Of a DNA stretch of 64,000 nt, positions 51,223-61,600 are shown piece by piece (position 1 is the first letter of the stretch; every line of letters begins with the position of its first letter). The notes under the pieces are model-generated. The model had not been told where the DNA came from. It saw only the letters and a program-made list of their open reading frames with translations, and made no database searches. The stretch spans positions 1-64,000 of the forward strand of contig JAUIHP010000027.1 in assembly GCA_030431975.1 (NCBI GenBank). The letters are read 5' to 3'. The stretch is from a bacterium. GTDB taxonomy: Bacteria; Eisenbacteria; RBG-16-71-46; CAIMUX01. Position numbers and translations under genes: made by a program.

Positions 51223-53948
51223 CGGCAAGCTGGGACCGCATCAAGGAAGTCTTCACCCAAGCCCGTGAACTCGACAACGAGTCGCGGGACTCGTTCCTGC
51301 AGTCGGAGTTGGGCAACGATCCGGAAGCGATCAGCGAAGTTCAATCCCTTCTCGACTCCGATCGCGAAGGCCATTCCCTGATCGATGAGCCCACGTTCGA
51401 AAAGGAGATCCAGTCCGCGCGAAACGCGGCGGCCTTGAATCCGCCCGAACCAGTTCCATCGACCCTCGGCCCCTACCGCATCGAAAGGCTCATCGGTCAG
51501 GGCGGAATGGGCCGAGTCTTCCTCGCAACGCAGCTCGAACCGATTCGTCGAAAAGTGGCTCTGAAGCTTCTCAATACGAGCATTGCAGGCCGCGAGCTGG
51601 AACGTCGGTTCGAGGCCGAACGTCAGGTATTGGCATCACTCGACCACCCGGGAATTGCCCGGATCTACGACGGCGGAGTGGTCGGCGATCAGCCGTACTT
51701 CTCCATGGAGTTCGTCGACGGCGTTCCCCTTCGCGAGTTCTGCAGTCGAAACGACCTCGACCTCAAAGAACGCATCCTCCTGGTCGCGAAGACCTGTGAC
51801 GCCGTCCAACACGCGCATCGAAACGGAATCATTCACAGGGACCTGAAGCCCTCGAACATCCTGGTCCGGGACGTCGACGGGGAACCGGTCGTCAAGGTGA
51901 TCGACTTCGGTGTCGCCAAGGTCGTTCCAACCGAAAGCACGTCATCGGTCGACCTCTCCCTCCACACGGAAGCCGGACAACTCCTGGGAACCCCGGAGTA
52001 CATGAGTCCGGAGCAGGTCGACCCTTCGGGACGCACCATCGACACGAGAAGCGATATCTACTCTCTTGGTGTCGTCCTCTACGAGTTGGTGACAGGACAA
52101 CTTCCGTTCGCCCGACCGACCGGAGATCCCGTCGGCTTTCTCGAACTGCAACGTCGGATTCTCAAGGACGCCCCTCCCCAAGCCAGCGAAGTCGGTGACA
52201 CGATTCAGGAGCTCGACTGGATCCTGCAGCGGGCGATGAACAAGTCACCGGATGACCGATACGCGTCAGCGGACGAGTTTGCCGGCGACCTCCGTCGATT
52301 CCTCAAGAACGAACCGCTCGTCGCCGGACCCGAAACCAGCCGGTATCGCGCGCGAAAGTTCATTCAACGAAACCGCGCGGCCGTCGCCGCCGCCGCCGCC
52401 ATCGTCGTCCTACTCGTTGGCGGAGTGGCCGCGAGTAGTTGGTTCGCTTTCCAGGCGAACCGTGAGCGGGCCGCAGCTCAGGTTCGTGTGCAGCAGATGA
52501 CTGCGGTCTACGACTTTCTTCTCGAAGACCTCATCACCGCCCCCAATCCGTTCGTCAACGCCAAGGACATCCGGGTTCTCGAAGTCCTGGAGTCCGCAAC
52601 GGCGGCCATCGACGACCGTGACCTGGCGCCGGAAACCGAGGCGGCAACTCGGTATGCCCTGGGCAGCAGCCTGTCCAACCTTTCCCAGAACGAAGCGGCA
52701 CGCGTACAGCTCGAGCGGGCGCTCTCTCTTCTCGGAGAGCACGGCGATCCGGACCTAAGGCTCGACATCCGTCACAAACTCGGGGCCAGCTACCTGAACG
52801 ACGATCCGGAGAAGGGGGTCGAGATTCTGGACGAAGTCGTCACCGAGCGAAGAGAACGCAACGGTCCCGACGCCTTCGATACTCTCGACGCCGACCTCGA
52901 ACGGGCTCAGGCCATGGATCAGCTCGATTTCGACAAGGGACTGGCGGAGATGCAACGGGTCGTTCAGGACATTCGGCGAGCTTTCGGGCCGGAACACGAG
53001 CACACTCTGGCGGCAACGGTGAGACTTGCCGACACAATGGGCAGACACCCCTCCCATTTCAAAGAGGCCGAGAACCTTCTTCGCGAAACTCTGGGGACGT
53101 ACGCTTCGCGCCATCCTCAGGACGACTACCGACTGGTTTCGGTCAAAGACAAGCTCGCCTACAACCTCCTTCGGCAGGGACAGGAACTGGACTACGCAGA
53201 ACAGCTGTTTCGTGAGTCGGCGGACTCTTTCCGAAGGATCCTTGGACCCGACCACGAAGTTACGCTGAATGCCTCGCACAATCTGGCGGCATGTCTCTTC
53301 GCGCTTGGCCGTCCTGCCGACGCCGAAGTCATCGTTCGAGAACTGTGGGAGCAGGTGAGGGAATCCGCGAATGAGTCACTCCCTCTCCTCTCCGTGCTCG
53401 TGAACATACATCTCGGCCGCGATGAGTTCAGCGTGGCCGATTCTTTGCTGCGCACTCACGTCCCGGATCGCGACCCGGACGCCGGCGATCTGCTGACAAC
53501 TTACTATGCAAGGCTCCGAATCACCCACGGAGTGGTTCTCAAGGAACTGGACCGCGTCGACGAGAGCATCGAAGCCCTGCAGGAAGGGATCGCGTTGTTG
53601 GGTTCGGTGCACGGTAGGACGGACTGGCACGTGCAAGTCTCCGTCCGAAACCTTTGCCGCACCTACGCGGGCGTCGGCCGCCACGAAGAAGCGTTCGCGG
53701 AACTTCAGAAGAACATCGACTACCTGCTGGAAGACCTGGGACCGTCGGACACGGGAACCCAGCCCGCCATTCTTCTCATGGCAGAACTCCATCGTGACCT
53801 GTCCGATTGGGAACGCGCCGAGTCCACGCTGGTTCGCTACGAAGAAATGCTCCTCGAAACAGAGGGCTTTGACGAAAAGATCCTCGCCGTCGTTCGGGAC
53901 CATTTGGAAACGACGCGGGAGGCCCGACGCGCGGCTTCCCTTCCCTGA
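51219..53948 (+). CDS. Transmembrane Ser/Thr protein kinase with TPR-like sensor domain
   Basis: This 909-residue protein starts with GTG at 51219, overlapping the sigma stop. Kinase domain: GQGGMGRVF (~93), Lys in VALKLL, GIIHRDLKPSNILV (~205), VIDFGVAK (~229), GTPEYMSPEQ and DIYSLGVVLYEL, all residues for activity present. A single membrane segment (AAVAAAAAIVVLLVGGVAASSWFAF) lies near 386-411. The ~490 residues beyond it are helical TPR-type repeats (EAARVQLERALSLLGEHGDPDLRLDIRHKLGASYL and others) that would lie in the periplasm. A signal sensed there could alter kinase action on the partner sigma factor. About 75 residues before the kinase domain have the WDRIKEVFTQA...LLDSD pattern common to this pairing. 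Confidence 0.9.
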   Translation: MTASWDRIKEVFTQARELDNESRDSFLQSELGNDPEAISEVQSLLDSDREGHSLIDEPTFEKEIQSARNAAALNPPEPVPSTLGPYRIERLIGQGGMGRVFLATQLEPIRRKVALKLLNTSIAGRELERRFEAERQVLASLDHPGIARIYDGGVVGDQPYFSMEFVDGVPLREFCSRNDLDLKERILLVAKTCDAVQHAHRNGIIHRDLKPSNILVRDVDGEPVVKVIDFGVAKVVPTESTSSVDLSLHTEAGQLLGTPEYMSPEQVDPSGRTIDTRSDIYSLGVVLYELVTGQLPFARPTGDPVGFLELQRRILKDAPPQASEVGDTIQELDWILQRAMNKSPDDRYASADEFAGDLRRFLKNEPLVAGPETSRYRARKFIQRNRAAVAAAAAIVVLLVGGVAASSWFAFQANRERAAAQVRVQQMTAVYDFLLEDLITAPNPFVNAKDIRVLEVLESATAAIDDRDLAPETEAATRYALGSSLSNLSQNEAARVQLERALSLLGEHGDPDLRLDIRHKLGASYLNDDPEKGVEILDEVVTERRERNGPDAFDTLDADLERAQAMDQLDFDKGLAEMQRVVQDIRRAFGPEHEHTLAATVRLADTMGRHPSHFKEAENLLRETLGTYASRHPQDDYRLVSVKDKLAYNLLRQGQELDYAEQLFRESADSFRRILGPDHEVTLNASHNLAACLFALGRPADAEVIVRELWEQVRESANESLPLLSVLVNIHLGRDEFSVADSLLRTHVPDRDPDAGDLLTTYYARLRITHGVVLKELDRVDESIEALQEGIALLGSVHGRTDWHVQVSVRNLCRTYAGVGRHEEAFAELQKNIDYLLEDLGPSDTGTQPAILLMAELHRDLSDWERAESTLVRYEEMLLETEGFDEKILAVVRDHLETTREARRAASLP

Positions 53949-54056
53949 ACCGCAGCTCTTGTGAACCAGCGTTCGTGAACCGCCCCCCCTGAGCCAGCTT
54001 CCCTTGACCGGCTTCCCTGGATCGGCCTCCATGGACCGACCTCCTCGGACCCGTTC
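53946..54056. repeat. Degenerate 14-16-bp tandem repeat
   Basis: About eight imperfect units of the type TGAACCGCcttccc, drifting to GGACCGACCTCC, fill the gap between the convergent kinase and duplicated-domain genes. No coding role; no clear hairpin terminator. Confidence 0.65.
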
Positions 54057-54065
54057 TACCCTGAG

Positions 54066-55652
54066 CTACGGCAGCTTTACGATCCGCCGCGCGTCCATTT
54101 GGGCGGCTCCGCTCCAGGACACGAAGTATGTTCCCGATGGAACGGGCGCACCTTCCTCATTCGTTCCGTCCCATTGAAAGTGGGATTGTCCGGCCGCAAG
54201 TGTTTCACGCCGGATCTCCCGACCGGAAACGTCGACGATGGAGACCGTCTCGAAGGAAACCTTCGAGGCGACTTCTCCTGCGTCGGACCTCTCGAACACG
54301 ACGGAGTCCCGGAAGGGATTCGGGGACGCCGTCCATCCTCCCGCCGCCAAGGGTGTCGACAACACATCGGTCGTGTTCTCGGTCGCGACGACTTGAATCG
54401 CCAGACTCCGACACGACTCCCACGAGGGAACGACGGACGGATGTTCCCACCCGGTTGGGAATCCCGAGTCCGGAGACACGCGGGTTCGCGAACATCCACC
54501 GGGTCCGGTTTCATCCGCGGCAATGAACCAACCCGCTTCCTCGTCCGGCCAGTCTCCCCAGTAACCGACCCACCACCGATCCGACACCGATGCAGAAATG
54601 GAGTAGGTGTGTTGGCTGACGTTCGGCCAAAGGGCGACGCTTCCCGCTTCCACACCGGGCAACATGGCCACGACCGCTCCCGGAGAGTCGACGCCGGAGT
54701 CTTCCCAGACGTAGACATCCAGGTCCTGGCCGGAGTAACCGCCGATCTGCGAGAAGAAGAACTGCACCTCGCAGATCTCGGCGTCGCCTTGGAAGCACTC
54801 GGCGAACGCGCCGAAGTCGGGAGGCGTTACGCCGTTGTAGATCCATCCGTAGGCGTTCTCCACCGTTCCGTCGTGGTTCTTGAAGACGGTGGCCTCACTG
54901 CAGTCACCCGATCTGGACTCGAGGGAGAGTCCTCCCCCGGCAAAGCGGGCCGCGTCGCCGACGGAGCCCACGGGAAGCGCATTGCGGCCCTGAACTTCGA
55001 TGGCCAGGCTTCGACAACTCGCCCAGGAAGAGAGGATGCTGGGATGCTCCCAACCTTGCGGCAGTCCGAGTCCGGGCGCGACGTTCGTGCGGGGACATCC
55101 GCCGGGACCATCTTCGTCAGCTCCGATGAACCATCCGGCCTGCGCGCCGGGCCAGTCCCCCCAGTAGCCGACCCACCACTTCCCTTCCACCAGAGCTGCG
55201 ACTTCCACATCGTGACGGCTGGTTTGCGGCCATGTAGCCACAGCCGAGAGTTCGACCTCGGGAACCATGGCCAGGACGGCGCCGGGACTTCCGTTTCCTA
55301 GGTCGTCCCAAACGTACACATCCATGGTTTGACCGGCCTGATGCCCCACCTGGGCAAAGTGGAACTGAACTTCACAGATTCGGAAACGTCCCTCGAAGCA
55401 CTCGGCGAACGCGCCATAGTCCGGTGCAACTACGCCGTCGAAGAGCCAGCCGTAGGCGTTCTCGATCGTTCCGTCGTGGTTGAAGAGGATCTCCGTCCCA
55501 CAGAACCCGTCCGCGTGCGGTGACGGGAGCGTGATCGTCTGCCCCTCTTCAGAAAGCGCGATGCTGAAAGCCTCGGCCGAAGCCTGAGCCGCAGCCGGGC
55601 AAAGGAACACGACTCCGGCCATCGACAGGATCCAAGCGCCGAAATACTTCAT
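54066..55652 (-). CDS. Exported protein with two copies of one domain and a FlgD-like tail
   Basis: This 528-residue protein has a signal peptide (SMAGVVFLCPAAAQASA) and two homologous ~190-residue domains. Each runs through NHDGT(I/V)ENAYGW(L/I), (P)DYGAFAECF, ICEVQF, DVYVW(D/E)D, WWVGYWGDWP, AGWFI(G/A)AD, GPGGC.RT and SW.SCRSLAI. Conserved Cys pairs suggest disulfides. The strands look like a carbohydrate- or surface-binding sandwich, but I recognise no named family. The last ~85 residues are the FlgD-like module (IVDVSGREIRRETL... FQWDGTNEEGAPVPSGTYFVSW). Its ATG overlaps the stop of the giant gene by 4 bp (ATGA), so both come from one message. Confidence 0.75.
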   Translation of the reverse strand: MKYFGAWILSMAGVVFLCPAAAQASAEAFSIALSEEGQTITLPSPHADGFCGTEILFNHDGTIENAYGWLFDGVVAPDYGAFAECFEGRFRICEVQFHFAQVGHQAGQTMDVYVWDDLGNGSPGAVLAMVPEVELSAVATWPQTSRHDVEVAALVEGKWWVGYWGDWPGAQAGWFIGADEDGPGGCPRTNVAPGLGLPQGWEHPSILSSWASCRSLAIEVQGRNALPVGSVGDAARFAGGGLSLESRSGDCSEATVFKNHDGTVENAYGWIYNGVTPPDFGAFAECFQGDAEICEVQFFFSQIGGYSGQDLDVYVWEDSGVDSPGAVVAMLPGVEAGSVALWPNVSQHTYSISASVSDRWWVGYWGDWPDEEAGWFIAADETGPGGCSRTRVSPDSGFPTGWEHPSVVPSWESCRSLAIQVVATENTTDVLSTPLAAGGWTASPNPFRDSVVFERSDAGEVASKVSFETVSIVDVSGREIRRETLAAGQSHFQWDGTNEEGAPVPSGTYFVSWSGAAQMDARRIVKLP

Positions 55653-58600
55653 CGGATCACCGCCAGCTTGCGAACCGACTCGTTGTTTCCCGCCTCGATG
55701 CGGTAGAAGTACATCCCAACCGGAACTCCTGTGACGTCAACCGACCTCGAGTGCCAGCCCGGCAACACCGGCTCGTCGACCAGGGTTCGGACTCGCCGTC
55801 CTTTCACGTCGAAGAGAGAAACCACGACATGCTCGGCCGTCGGTTGCGCCCAGCGGAGTTGTAGCGGAACCGTGCCGACAAACGGATTCGGGTAGTGCGG
55901 GTCGAGTGCGAACTCCTGCGGGACGAGCTCTGTTCCGCCAGGCGTTTCCGGCGTCAACGTGAAGATGAACGGCTCGTTCAGGCTTCCCGTAACCTTGTCC
56001 GAAGCGAAGGCCATGGCCTCTTCGATTCGAACGACTTCATCCTGGCCCGGATCGTAGTAGAAGAACTCGACGTTCTCCCCGTTGGGACGATCAGAGTGCA
56101 CCATGAGGAAGGCGATGTAGGATCCCAACGCCGAGACGTACCGAGCGGTCACGGCGCCGCGGAGCTCTCCATCAACAAACGCGCCGATCATGCCACCCGA
56201 TGTGCCTGCCGGCAGGTCGACATCCAGTTTTGCCGTGACCGTCATGTTGAATTGGTAGCCGCGAGTCAGTTCCCAGGTCGGTGCGTTCTCACCGAAGGAG
56301 GCGACAACGTTCGCCGGCTGGGAGGAGACGAACTCTCCTTCTGCGACATCTTCCTCGAAACGGGACACCCGGCCATCCGCAGCACCTTCCGAGTCGCCTG
56401 TGGGCAGAGGCTTTTGCCGTCTATCGGTGAGGCCCTTGTGGCCGGTGTCGCCGGTGTCGCCGGTGTCGCCGGACACGGTCATTGCGGCCATCAAGCCCGG
56501 CGGACTTGGATACCGCAGGAAGCTGCTCGATTGAAGAGCGTCGTCGAGATACAGCTTGTATCCCAACCCGGGACGCATCGTCTCGAGGCTGCCGATCCAC
56601 CGATCCTCACTCTCCACGTACTCCGCGAACGCGAACTGGCTCTTGATGACGTCGCCGTCTTCCGGAGAGAGGTTGACCAGTGCGTCGTTCACGGCCATCT
56701 CCTCGCTCGGCGGATAACCGACCCAGTTCCATCCGTCGACGACGGGGATCAGCGTCTGCGGATTCGCGGGACTCCCTTCGTGCAGGATGTTTCCGGCATT
56801 GGTGAGCTGGATCGCATAGGCCTGAGTCACGGAGATCTCATCGAGCACGCCGACCCAACCGATCGACGCGTCGAACTGGCTGAAGGACGACTGGGACTTG
56901 ATCAGATCACCTTCGGTCGGATTGAGGTCGCCCAGAACGTTGAAGACACTCATGTCCTGGTTCAGCTTGTTCACCGAGAACCAGGTCCACCCCGAACTCA
57001 GCGCGATCGACTGCGGGTCTCCGGCCGGCTCCTCCTGAGCCACCAGAACGATCGGAGTTTCCGGAGTCCCGTGGCGTCGATCGGCAGTGAAGCGCAGCAC
57101 CCGGTCCGCCGCTCCGTAGAGACGGCAATCGTCGGCGTCGAAGATCTTGAACCGGACGTTCTCTCCTTCTGCCCGGTTGCTGTAGAGGGTCAGAAAGACG
57201 ACGTACTCGTCCAGATCCTCGACATAGACGGGTCGTCCAACTCCGCGCAGCTGATTCCCGACGAAGCCGGCTACGATGTCATTGGTGTCTTCCGACACCG
57301 CGCCGTCCACCGAGAGCTGAAGGACTGCCGTCATCGAGTGTTCGAAGGACGCTGCGCGGGCCACCCATGCCGGCGGACGGCAGGCGACGTCGACGCGGAC
57401 CTCGAGCGGAGCAACGATCAGCGGGGACTCGGCATCGGGAACATTGGCAAGAACCGTCGCAACGTGCGTGCCCTCGGCCAGCGAATCCTGAATGCTGAAC
57501 ACGATCTCCGTACGCTCTCCCGACACGATGCTTCCCGATCCGACGTTCGGAGTCAGCCAGTCCGGAAGGTCGCTAAGCTCAAAGGAAACATCGGTCGCGG
57601 TTCCGTTGACCAACTCGGCAGCCAAGGTTCCCGGGTTGCGGAACGGAGCCTCCTTGAACAGCGTTTCCTCCGTCCAGGTGAAGGCGCCCCGGCGAATCTC
57701 GAAGCTCCACTCGACCGGCTCCGCAATCGGGTTTCCGACGAGGTCCTCGACCCCTTCGAGGCGCGCCGTCAGCAAGCGCCCTTCCAGAAGAGCCAGCTCT
57801 GCCTCGTCGGGTACGATGAAGATCTTCTTTCCGTCGCAAACCGTGTCGAACGCGACGGACACCGGAGCGTCATCTTCCAGATAGGTCAGGGTCACCCGAT
57901 TCGGGGTTACGGATCCGCAGGCGATCTTCTCATTGAAGTTGACGAGGATCTCGTCACCCAGAGCGAGAACGTTGTCCGCCGGCTGTGGCGATCCGGCAAG
58001 CACGGGTCTTTGCCGATCAATCACGCCCGTCGCCACGGTGGTAAAGGACCGCCCTCCGCTGCAGCGGGCGAAGCCTTGAATCTCGTAGGCGCCGTCCGGG
58101 ACGTTCGTCACGTTCCAGTCGATGGCCACACTCTTCGGGTCACCGTTGGGAAACCTGGGGAGGTCATCCCGCATTACTTCCGCAGCGACCGGAGTCCAGT
58201 CCTCGGTGTTCACCCGCCGGTACTCGGCGCCTACGGACTCCAGACTGTCGGTCTCGCTGATCTGGATCTCGAAGTCATCCAGCGTGAGTCGGAATTGGTT
58301 TTCCTCGTCGACGGAACGCTCGAGGTCATAGGCCCATCCGGACGTCGGCTCGAAGAGTGTGATGTCACTGCACGGCGCGGCGAACCCGACGCTGAAGGTC
58401 ACCGTATCGTCCAACTGCAGAGCTGCACCGTTACGGAAGTTCTCGAACTCGCAGGGCGGGACGACCTGAATCTTCAGATCTTCATAGTAGTAGCGACGCG
58501 GGCCACGTTCGACGGTCAGCGTCACCTCCTGCGTCTGGCCGGAGTCCACGAAGAAGGACCGTCCGGAGTTGAAGGGCTGTCCGTTGATGCTGAGCACAGC

Positions 58601-61600
58601 GCCGCTCGGATTGGAGGTCTGCACCGGCAGCAGCATGTACTCTCGCAGTTCCTCGCTCGGACTCGCATTCGTCAGGCTCACCGTGAAGACTGCGGCTTCG
58701 TCCGGCGAAACGTCCTGAAGAACGGGAGGCTCGATGGCCAGGAACGTACTGTCGCGGGGCTGGGTGGCGGGCTCCCACGGACAGGAACTGCGACCCTGGA
58801 CCAGGGTGAACGTCGGCGTCTTGAACTGCTTGTCCTTGCCGATGTCGACCGAGAAGTAGTCCCCGACATCGTCGTCACTCAACACGTAACCGGTCGTCGT
58901 CGTCTCGTCGGCGCCTCCCCCGCCTCGCAGCGAGAACGCGACACTCATCTTGGTGCGGTACACACCCTCTGCGCCGGAACCGGCGACGAAGAACTCCATC
59001 TCCTGAGCAGCCTCAGACGAGGCAAACGCGTCGATTGTGAGGAAAGCGCGCCCGCTGAGGCCGTCCGTCACCGATGCTTCGTAGTCCGCACCGGCACTGA
59101 AGGATCGGTTCTCGACGACGTCTGCCTCCTCGACCGCCTCCTTGTTCGTTTTCAGATGGCTTCGCCAGTTCTCGATCGCACTCTCGAAGAGGGCGGTGCT
59201 GTCCGGACTGAGTTCGACCAGTTCCTCCAGCTGGGGAATGAGCGTGTTTCGAATGTGGCTGTCGGTATAGGCGTAGAGGGTTTCAAACGGCTTGTCCTTG
59301 TCCCCGCCCAGGGTGACGCCCTGCGACCGGACGATTTCGCAAGCGTCCTCATCGATGAACAGCTCGTCCGTCTTCGCAAACACGACGTTCAGACCGACTC
59401 CGATGTATACGTCGCCGTCCCGGCCGACGAGGGTCTCCTGCGCCGAAGTGGCGAACCGCTCGCTGGTCGTCGCCGTGATCTCGATGTGGCCTTCCTGCGT
59501 CAGCCCGACGCCGAACGTGAACCCGGCGGTCACGGCGGTCAACGTCGTCTGTCCGGTGGTGTACCCGGGAACCCCGCTTTCGAACTCGAGTCCGGTCTTG
59601 ACCTTCACTTGGGACTCGGTTTCGTAGTTCTCCGCGAACTGGAGTTCGACGACACCAACGGAGGTGTAGCCCTCCTCGTAGTAGGCGTAGGAGTTGTCTC
59701 CGGGAGGATCACGCAGAATGCGAAGCGGAATCTCCTCCGTGGTGGCCGTGACGAAGGTTCCGGTGCGCGGAAGGAAGCCCGTAACGATGACCCACTCGGT
59801 CAGTTGTGCGGACTCCTGACCTTCGACGTCGGCCACGAAGGTGATCGGTTTCTGGAAGGAGCGGTCGTTGCCCTGCGCGTCCCGGCGACCGGCAAAGACG
59901 TTCGGTGTGTTGCCTGCTGTCGTGTACCGCACCTTTCCGTTCTGTATCTGGAGTACGGTGGGCTCGTCTCCCCTGTCGATGATTTCATCGAAGATAGCGA
60001 CGGTGCCGCTGTCGACTGGACACAGATTCCCGGCCCCGTAGTCTTCATACACTTCGATGACAAGCTCGGTGCGGCTTCCCTGTTCGATCAGCGGGACGCC
60101 GGGAATCTGGATCCCGGTCTCCGGATCGGTCAGCGTCGCGCCGTCACAAACCGGATCGGGCAGACCCTTCACGATCAGCGAGAGCGGAGCCCGGTAGGTG
60201 AAATCCTGGGTCGCGTCTCCTGCCGTCAGATCGACGATCTGGGATCCCAGATTCTCGAAGAAGGCCAGGATGTCCGCGCGGTCCAGAGTTTCGGGCACGT
60301 CCTCGACGTCGGTGACCCGAACGAAGTAGCGGACGGCCGGAAGCCCGGCCAGTTCGAAGTCCGAAGCCGTGTCGATCTGGAACGGTCCGACACAACCGTC
60401 TTCGCTCGTGACCTCGATGGAGACCGTACCGATAGGAAGGTCGCATCCTCCCCCGACGCGACCGGTGATGCGGCGTCGCGTCGTGTCGAGGAATTCGATT
60501 CCGGAAACATTGGAATCGACCTGGAGGTTCAGGTTTGGCGTTTCAAAGGTGTGATCTTCAAACTGAACGGATAGCACCCGGTCACCCGGCTGGGTCGCGA
60601 CCTCGAACCGACCGTTCGCGTCCGTCGCACCGACGACGGTCCCGTCGAGCAGGATCTGCGCTCCGGCCAGGAAACACGAGCCTTCGGAGAATCGAACGAA
60701 GCCGCTGAGAGCGAAGGACGTCACGTCGAAGAACTCGACCTCGTTCTGGACCGGGTTTTCGCGGGCCAGGACGATGGTCTTGAATGCCGGAGAGAAGCGT
60801 CGCTCTCCCAAAGACGGTTCGACGCGAAACGTTTGGCTGTCTCCGTAGCGAATGCCGGAGATCGTATAGTTGCCCTCGCTGTCGGTAACGGAACAGACCT
60901 CGAGAGGGGCGCCGCTCTCGGCCCAGTACGTACCCGCACCCAGGACTCCATAAGCGGAGACTCCAGGCAGGTCCGCCACTGCTGAACCCGATCCTGCGTC
61001 CATCGGCCAGTAGTGAACCAGCGCGGACTCGGTGCCGAGTAGCGGCCGCTTCATGTCGGCTGCGATGTCGACTCCGTTGCGAACCTCATCCCAAACTCGG
61101 ACTTCGTCCACGAGTCCCGTCAACGCCTGATCGGTAAAGGTGCCGTCGTCTTCGAGAGTCTGCCCGATGACCAGGATTCCCTCGGATTCGACGGCCCCGC
61201 CTTGGGAAACGGTGGCCGAAGCTTCGAGGACTCCATCCTTGTAGACGAGAAGACTGCCGTCGGAACTCTGCCAACTCACGGCAAGGTGGTGCCACTTTCC
61301 ATCATCGAAGGAAACACCGAGGGGGCCGGAGTTGTTTCCGTCGACCTTGACCCGAAGGTTGGCCGCATTGCGCACGAGAATGGATCCGTCCGCACCGTCA
61401 TCCAGATAGGAGAGCAGCGTCGCAGCGGTCCCATCCTGGTCCGGTACACGTACCCAGGCCTCGATGGTGAACGCGGAGTCCGGCATCGCCACCTCATCGA
61501 ACTGTAGGTGTCCTCCCAACCCATCGAGAAGAACGGCGCCGTTCGGGGAGGGGCTCAGGCAGACATCCACACCGGAGACGACGGCGCCTGAAAGGGTCGA

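Noticed and set aside
55895-60574. Plus-strand frame of 1559 codons opposite the giant protein
   Set aside because: The minus strand encodes recognisable domains throughout; the plus frame shows no domain, signal or ribosome site and is an antisense shadow.
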